Positions 48,601 to 57,600 of a stretch of 64,000 nucleotides of DNA are shown piece after piece. Origin of the DNA: Ligula intestinalis (taxonomy: Eukaryota > Platyhelminthes > Cestoda > Diphyllobothriidea > Diphyllobothriidae); contig JAYGXS010000006.1 of NCBI GenBank assembly GCA_036362985.1, positions 14,907,645-14,971,644 on the forward strand, written 5' to 3'. Within the stretch, counting starts at the first letter, position 1. Each line of letters starts with the position of its first letter. The notes below the pieces were generated by a model. It made no database searches, was not told the DNA's origin, and saw only the letters and a list, made by a program, of their open reading frames with translations. Position numbers and translations under genes: made by a program.

Positions 48601-51600
48601 GTTATTTGGAGAAGATTATTACTATGACCCTCGAAACGATGCTCTTTCGAGTATGGTGAGCACATCGACATCCATGGCTTAATAAAACAAAGTGCACTTT
48701 TTAATGAATAACACATGAGATCTTCGTCCTGCTTACGGCTTAGAGACTCTTAGGATCTACCAGCAAGGACTGCTTTTCAGCGGATGCTCACTCTAACGAA
48801 CAAAGTGGATAGACTTCGGCTGAGCGTTAGGGTAGCGTGTACTACGATCTTTCTCGGTGTTAAAAGCCAGCTAACTTGAATTAGGAAGTTGGACCTATAA
48901 GGATATTTTCATCATCAACGCATTGCCACCCTTTTCCGTACTTTAAACTGCTTTATCCCATTGCCACCGTTCCCCCAATACACGTCCACCTATCGATTGT
49001 GGTGATTAGTGGGGTTGCATACTCATTGTTTACCATTCCCTTTGCTTGATTCTGGTACTTTTCTATTAGAAACAATTCACGGCCATGACTTGACATCAAT
49101 TTAAAACAACTAGCTAATGATTCAAGCGGCACCTCTTTGACAGCCATTTTCCATAGGCTCTCACACTCCAGGTCCTACTGGAAACACGGTTACAGCCTGG
49201 TCAGCCCACGTGACGCAGAAAGTGACAGCATTTCGTGGGTATGCAGTAGATAACCTAACTCGTTCAGAAGGGCGAAATTGGCGAAAGATTGATAGTCGCT
49301 CAACGACTGTCATCAACGCATGTACAAAAGCATTCAACTTATGATGCTCCTTGTTTCTTGAAAACAATATGATTCCACATACCTGCCTTCAGCTGATTTT
49401 CATTGACATAAGATCAGACTTTCAAGTTCCAGAATAGATTTACCCAAAATCTGCCTAACTTATATGTATGTTCGTTTATAGTACAAACAACTGGTTTTGA
49501 TCTAGGATAGTAAATAGCTTATGAAATCCTTAAGATATCCAAATTCGCCCAACTCTGGTCAGTTTTCCTTTCATAAAACCGATATCAGAAGCCCTCTTCA
49601 GTGAATGGCTTTCTGAGCCTCAAATCAATTTAACAAAAACAGCTAACCCCCTCAAATGTATGCCAAGCTACTCATTCAAGTTAAACTCACGATATTTCTC
49701 GCAATATTTCATTTGCTGTATTTGTGACTCGCGACGGATTGATAAGTAGGATTTACCACCATTTACCATTCATCATCGAGATTAAGTAATGATAATCCAA
49801 CTGCAACAAGTAAACCAGTAATGTGTCATTATTTACCATGCTGACAGCACAAACATTAGCTGAACGTTCAATCGCGTGTGTTTTACTGATCTTTTGCCGC
49901 TGCATAACGCAGCTGAGTAGGATTTGACTCATCCGTGAGTTTATCCGTGAGTTAAACCCTAGCAACTGCGATCTCCAGACCATGGTTACTTAGACGAGAA
50001 GTCGATGGAGGCCAGAGTAATGGGAAGTATATTGTGTACACAGAGGAACGGATAATAGATGGAAGGAGTTTGTCTTGGGAGAACACGACCAGCCAGGAGA
50101 GCCGGGTGGGCCCAAGTGGGGTTTAAGTGGCAGACATGCAAGCGGCAGCGAGAACGGTATTGTCAAGTTGCCTTGAAGGTTATTGGCCGGACATACGTCA
50201 TCGGCCTAGGCGTGCCTGCGTCTAATTCGCCGCCGGGAGAGACCAGCTTTTGTAGCATCTGTGATTGGCTGTTGCAGATACCGCCTTTAGTGTAGACGCA
50301 TGGGTTAGGAGCGGTGGGCCTTTGGACATGCTTGCGTATTCTGTGTGTTTTCTGGTAAATAAACTGCAGCCTCCATACTATCTTGCTTAATTTCCAAGGA
50401 AAATTAATAAACAAGCTTGGATTAAATCTCCCGGAACAAGTTTGGATTAAATCCCTCGGAACAAGTCATTTCACGTTCGGTCTTAAATTTGATATGAATA
50501 TTTGAACTGAATTTCATCGGATACTACCGAATAAGCGTGCAATATGCCCAAACTGCAATCGTTTCTTATGATTCTCCCTTGTAGAAGAAAAATATAAAAA
50601 CAGTATGATGATTGGATCAAAAGCTTTTGGGCCTCTAGGTCTACGGATCAAATTTTTCATCTTTTAACTGCCTCTTGCAACTTATCTGCTCGTTCTATTT
50701 GCAGTATACTTTTGTGGGCTGTGGTGTATCCTGTTTTACCTATGAGCATTCCTCTGTTTCCCCTGAACAAATCTGAGGGCACAAAAAAACAGGACCAGCA
50801 AGAACAGCAGCAGCAGCAACAGAGGCATCTGTCTGCAGATCCGCCCGGATCAACGGAACGGGCTTCCCGTTTCCCCTTCTCCGCCTTCACTCACCTTCTG
50901 CCAGGCAAAAGGTCGACTCCGGACGATCAGGCGACGTCCCCATCGGCTCTGTGTCGTGAAAACACCGCTGACAGCAGCACATTACACCAAGCCTCAGATC
51001 TTCTGGTGAGTTTAGTCCCTACACCGACAGTTTGTTGGTCATATGCGATGAATTCCATCGTGTGCTCTGGAGCAGGTGGCGGCGTAGCGTAAAGTGCTGG
51101 TAGACTTGCATCGCATCTACCACACTCTCCCTTTTCCCACCCACGTGTGGCCGGTGTCAATATGGGGTCAATAAAATCGAAGGCGGTTGGTGCTGCGTAA
51201 GCCTGTAACTGCACGTGCCATCACCCCCCCCCTTCCTCCAAATGCGTGGCATTTGTTGTGGGAATGTATCCCGAATAACCCTTGCCATCCCCTGAACTGG
51301 GCACCCGGTGTCGGTACACGGCATCTACTTTGCGGCCCGTTTAGGATGCACCACCCCTTTACCACCTCCCATTAACTTACTGCACACCGAAACCACTCAC
51401 ATGCAAATAAACGTTCGTTTAAAGCTTGGTTGATACGATCGTGAATGTCTGAATGGTGACGGGGCTGAAAGACCACCGATGAGAGTGGATGGGTGCCAAG
51501 ACAACGATTAATAAATTTTACAAATGTTTGAAATCTTCAGCATACTGTGATGAACACCAAAACGTTTACTTGCCTAAAACTGCTCTAATAATCATCAGAG

Positions 51601-54600
51601 TAAATTCTATCAAGCGCAAGGTTCCGGTACCTGCATAAGTTTCATGGAAATAAAATACTTTTGATGAAGTATGCCTACTTACATTTATCTCCCATGTCAC
51701 TTTAGGTCAAAGCCCGGTTTCGAGAAAGGATGCTTAAAAACATTTCACAGGATTCTTTTGCAGAAAATTATCATGTATTTAAGAACAGTCGCCTATATAT
51801 ATCACAGGTGAAGTAGTTGCATACTTTTGTTTATCTGTCAAACTAGGTCTGCACTTCGTCTGCTTTTATGGTTCCCAAACCTCCAATTAAAAAAACTCAA
51901 ATCTGCCGGTAAATCAAATATTTCTTCGTCGTTAGATAAATATTTCTACTATTTATATTTGTTAAGTATGCTCTCAAATTAAAGGCTGCTGGATAAGTAT
52001 ATCAATAGCCACCTTTGCCTAGTCTAAAATATCCTATGAATAGGGATGATAAAGTGCTGACTGCAAAAAATGAATCCAAATGTACGCGTCAAGCAGCTCT
52101 TATACAACCGAAGTAACAGGTAACCCGGCATGTCAAAAAGACTTTGTCTTCACACTGTCATAAAGCTTGTATTCGTCGAGCTGAATCGCGTCTGCTGGAG
52201 GCCTGGTCTACGGTAATAAGCAAAGTCCACGCTAGATGCTGCGTCCATCCACATCATCCTCTAATCTAAAGAGCAAGCCACTGCTTGAGGGAGAAAATTG
52301 TGGCCAGAATCGAAGAAATCATCCTTGGGGCAAATTAACCCATTCCTCGCTTACACAGATCTGACCCGAAAGACCGCCATTTGATGAGATAACTTGGTCG
52401 TTCTTTCGAACAAGGGTTGAACTAGCGTTGCGCCTCCTTAATTTGAATCTCGGAAGCGCCTACTTCTGCGACATCAGAGCCCATTGGTGGCATGCGATAA
52501 ACAACGAATTCGCGCCACGCCAGCCCTGTTCGTAACTCCGTTACCGGCCAGCTTTGCTCGAAAAGACCAGTGGAACAGCATAGAGAATGCAGTCGACCTA
52601 GCCTATATGCAGCGTTTAGTTTTATTTCTTTAAATATCTGAAATACTTTTTTAATATCACAGCGTGCTAAGAATCGCGGCCAGAACGACTGCGATCTGAC
52701 CGGGTAAATTGGTGCCGCTCAGGGCTGATGGTCAGGCTGCAATGGCTCTCACCTAGGTGATATCAGAGACCTCGCACCTTGATCGAGTTCGTGTGGGCCA
52801 CGCGGGTTGTCTTGGCTACTTTCTCCACTCGGACTCTGACCATCTGCAATCGTTCCGACTTTGTCTTGCCACTGTTCGACAGTGGATGTGTGCCGAAGGA
52901 AGTCTGGTAAGACATATTCCGCTCGCGGAGCATGCAAAAATCGATAAGCCAATCACCTATCGATTACGTCATTATCCCAGCCAATGACAACCAAGCACGC
53001 GTGAAGCGCGTGTTTGCGTGATACGCTAACGCGCGCAATGCTATTAGGGTCTGCTTCAGCGTAAAAAAATCGCACGATTTCATTGCTCGGCTTCCCCCTG
53101 GTGACGCTGGTGCTCCCCTCGTTTTTAAAATTTGAAGGACAGTTTATTCCAAAAGTAAACATCGAAGAAATATCCTCAAATATCTCTTCTTAGTTGGATT
53201 GTTTATCTGCTTATTGTGAAACCTTTCACTTTATCAGCAATGCTACCTTTCATATGGGAGACGTTACTAACTTTCATGATAAAAAAAAGAGTAACCTATA
53301 TTATTATTGAAGGACGGCATTCGAATTTAACCGATCACCACATTTTCTATTGTTAATAGGCTTTTTTGGCCTGGAAGAAATTCTACCAGTTAGATGTTAT
53401 CCGATCTAGATAGTGTTTTTTTATAGGTTTCAGTAGTTACAAATCCAATCGGCATTCGTCAGGGGATTTCAGAGGCCTGTGTCAATGACCGATTCTTCCA
53501 CTCCGATTGCTCTAAATTCGGACAGACCATCGACACCCTAAAGACGGTCGTCATGCCCCAATCGGAAATCGAATATGATGAACCCTATATGAACATCAAT
53601 GAAATCTCATTTGCATCAGTGGATAAACTTACATACCGATGGAAGTAATTTCCACATGAACATTGAAGTGACTAACTAGATATCGAAGGTTAGAACCAAG
53701 CTCGGTAGCCTACAGAATTCAGTTGGCAATAAGAGACCGAAGATACGAAGAGACATCATTTAACAAAGCTCATATACACAACCAAAACCTGGAGAGTGTT
53801 TGGGAATCAAGGGACGAAGCTCAACCACTTCGACTTCCGCTGCTGCCAGAGAATATTGACGCTAACGTGAAAGGGCAAACTCCCAAACACAGATGCCCAG
53901 GAAAGAACCAGAGTTCTCATCTAATGTTGAGACAAATCCGAATACGATGAACCAACCTAGTCCTGAATACGGGCGACTAACGCATAGTACAGCAGTCATT
54001 TCACGACGACTTCACCGCGGGCCCTGGTCAACAGGAGGAGGGGTGCAGAAAAGTATTAACAAAGACACCTAAAATATCCCTCAAAAATCTCTAAGTCAAA
54101 GTGGAGACCCAGGATTACCTCCGTTTGGATAAAGCGGCCTCAAAACGGGAATAAAGACTGTAGCAGTAATGTAGGAAGCCAACCGTTTCGCCGCTGCCTA
54201 AACCCAAATTGTAGTTCGCAAGTGTCGAATCTCGCGGAGAAAAAATTTTCACCCCATCCCCTTCCATCATGCTTCGCAAGCGGACCACCCACGTCAGACA
54301 TCTTCTGACGCCATGCCCTATTAATGCGGCACAAGCTCCTACTGTTTCCGAAACTACCTCCCCCACTAACGCAGCCCCCACACAACGTCAATGCTCCCCA
54401 CCACCACCACCACCACCAACGAGTGGATTTCCAGCGCTCCATCGTCCATAAATTCCAAAAGCCCCAGACCGCCGCAGATGACGACTAACATCTAACCGAA
54501 CGCAGCCGCCGCATTCACTAGACCCTTCACCTTCACCATCACTCCCACCACCATAGCAGACGCTATCACAACCGCCGATTAAACCAGCACTGTAATTTCG

Positions 54601-57600
54601 ATCCCGAGTTGGCCCCAGTGCGATCGCATCTTCATATCATACATTTATCTGCTCGACCAGCGGCGAATCCGTCGCACTGAGACATTCGAAGAAAATCAAA
54701 CTACGTCAGTTGCACCTATCGCCGGTGGTTAAGTAAGTTAAACCCTAGCAACTGCGATCTTCAGGCTCGGTTTCTTAGGAGAAGAGAAGTCAGAGTAGAA
54801 GGAAGAGTTTATTCTGTACAGGATGAAGTGGATAATAGGCAAGAGGAAACTGACTGTCAGACGATCGCACAACTGCAAGCCAGCGGACGGCGTCTGAAAT
54901 CATGTTTGCTCGGCAGTCGTCACATGAGCCCTGTGTGAGTCGATTTGTGATTGGCTTTTCCAGGGGCCGGAAGCAGTAAGCGTTCACAAGTGTGCCTTTG
55001 ACTCGAGCTAGTCACGACAGGTGTTTACAAGTGTGCTTCCTTTGGAGCTTGTCACTACACACCCACGACCAATGCACAAACCACCTACGGACATTCAGTC
55101 ACCGCATGGGCCTTCTCAAGCATATGCACCTCCAGTAAAGCCTGTGGTAAAACATTGCAGTTCAAGCACCACCACCACAACATTCCGTCCCAGCCCTAGC
55201 TAACAAGTTCCTAGACCACAACTAAAACCCCTACAAATCCCCCCACCCATTTGCGCTGAACATACATCCCTCAAGCAAGTGGCAAGCATGTTTCTTCCAG
55301 AACTTTCGTACATGAATTGGCGACCAGGTCGTTTGTGGCAGGAGTAGATGGATGATCGTAATTTTATCAGATTTTTGGCGCCCAATAACACCATGTCCAG
55401 AAAATCGACTGGCGAAGGGAAGAAGAAGATCAACGCGGGGAATACATTTCTATGGGACTTTAGCGCATTCGTGTTAATAATCAGTCCAACATGCTTTGAG
55501 ACAGTTATGAGGCGATAAATGTCATGGTTCCGAAGACTGTTTACTGATGGCGTAACTCGGTTCTCGTAGCCAATGCTGTGGGTGTATGTAGAGTGGCGGG
55601 ATGGAGAATGGAAAATCAGACTCAGTGACTCTTTCCTAAGGTAGCCTTTATGGCACTTCCGCACCGAGATGTACGTCCAGATTTTGCGAAAACATCGGTA
55701 TATCCTGCGGGAACCAAAGCTATGGGAGCCTGCCTCACTGACTCACGCTGGCTTTGTTGCCAAAAGCCGCGCAGGTTCAGTGTCTACGCACCTACGCACT
55801 GTGTCTGCCAACAGCTACGAGAGGCCCCGCGATGTCCTACTTGTCCTATGCTCCCCCGCTTGTCACGGCTCAGTGCGCACGTTAGCTCCAGCCAATAGAT
55901 GCGCGCATGTCCACCTGGCTGAGTGCATGGTTCAGCAGTCTCGGCTCCACAGCACCGAACACGCAATTTGGCATCCTGACTCGGCATGCATAACTCCGCC
56001 TGCGTACTCCCTACTTTCCGGCAGTAGAACTTCTGTCCTCCGTCTTGCTTTACTTGTGATTTGGGGGAACCTTCTGTCTGTCGACATCACAGCTTGCGAC
56101 AATTGGTGATCCCGACGTAAGTAGACAGGCTGTACAGCTTCATCAGCCACTACCCCTGAATTCTTCTCCGGCCATCCAGACGCTGCATGCCAACGGGCTC
56201 ATATGAGGGAGAGAGAGAGGAAGAGTTATGTGGCGGATGCTGAGCCGCTCCACAATAACAGTAGACTAATTAATTTATTAATCATCGTCCCCACGCACAC
56301 CAGACTGCTGGGAAGCGCGGAGGAAGTAACCACTCAAGATATTTAAAATGTTGGATACGGTTAAAGGCGTTGTCCTACGCCAATATGTCTCGTTTTTTTC
56401 AGACGTTCTTGCAACTTAGCCCATTTTGTGTGCATGCAACACGGGAATGCATAGTCTCTCTCCATATTTTTGTCACTGACGTGATCTGTAGAAAAAGTCT
56501 ACACGCAAACACCTAAAGTGTGTTTGTAATAACTACTTTCACGAGAAGTTTGCCTGTGAAGCTACATACATGATTTTCGAGGTCTGTGTCACAAGCTTTA
56601 AGAAAACGCACAGAGCCAAAATGTCGCAGCATTATGTTAAGTGAATAAAATACGTTTGAACTTGCACCCAGTTTCCACATAAATATAAGGCCTGACGAGA
56701 ATTTGTCAAAAGTACACGTATACTCGCCAAAGTAGGCTTCTGAATAAAATACGTTATATAGCTCCTAGAGACCGATAAACTATTTCCAGTATGAACAAGG
56801 CAAATATTACTTGCTTAGCAGAATTTAATGATGTCCTTGAATTTCGTGACCTCTCATTCAGCTGCAAAGGGAGAACTGCTACGTAAAGTTATGAACGAGG
56901 CACATGCAAAGACCAAATTTGCGATCGAGCCTGAAAAGGAAGACACACTGGCTTTCTTAGACGCGCTTATCCGCAGGCGCGTAGGTGGTTCCATTCAAAG
57001 GCCCATCTATCGAAAAACCACGTGGAAAGGACAATGCATGCACTTTCTTAGTTTCGTTCCAATTCAGAGGAAACGAAATTTGGTTATTTACCTCTTCAAT
57101 AGAGCCGCTAGAATCTGTTCTTCAGATACGATCGACGAAGAGATGAGTTTTCTCAAGAAAATGTTACGAGGAAAAGCCTTTCCTGAGAAATTCATTGATA
57201 AGTATCGAAACTGAAGACAACAAATCACTCCTGAAATATCGGTGCCTAAAACTTCGGTGAACATTATCCTCCCTTTCAAGGGTGATAATGCCTCCAACGT
57301 GATAAAATGGAGGTTTCGATGCACAATTGAAAGAACTTATCCTGCCGCTAAATTGTTGTACGTAAGCGCGACGACTATTCCAGTTAGACCGTGTAAAGAA
57401 CTTCTGCCTATGCACGCCAGTTCAAACTGTGTTTACGAGTTCACGTGTAGTTGCGGATGCAAATACCTCAGGCGCACGCAAAGGCAGTTGGCAAAGCGGT
57501 CAGCTTAACGCACGTCGACGTGGTCGCTCAGAGCGGAACAAAAAGTACCCGATAGTTCAATCACGAAGCATTTAGTGGACACGGGCCATACAGTCGACCA

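Noticed and set aside
51560..51620. AATCATCAGAG considered as another hammerhead-like core (minus strand)
   Set aside because: CTGATGA is present on the complement but no GAAA or stem II follows.
54269..54451. Pro/Thr-rich frame near the (CCA)n tract, considered as a junctophilin linker exon
   Set aside because: No acceptor and donor pair with compatible phases; low-complexity only.
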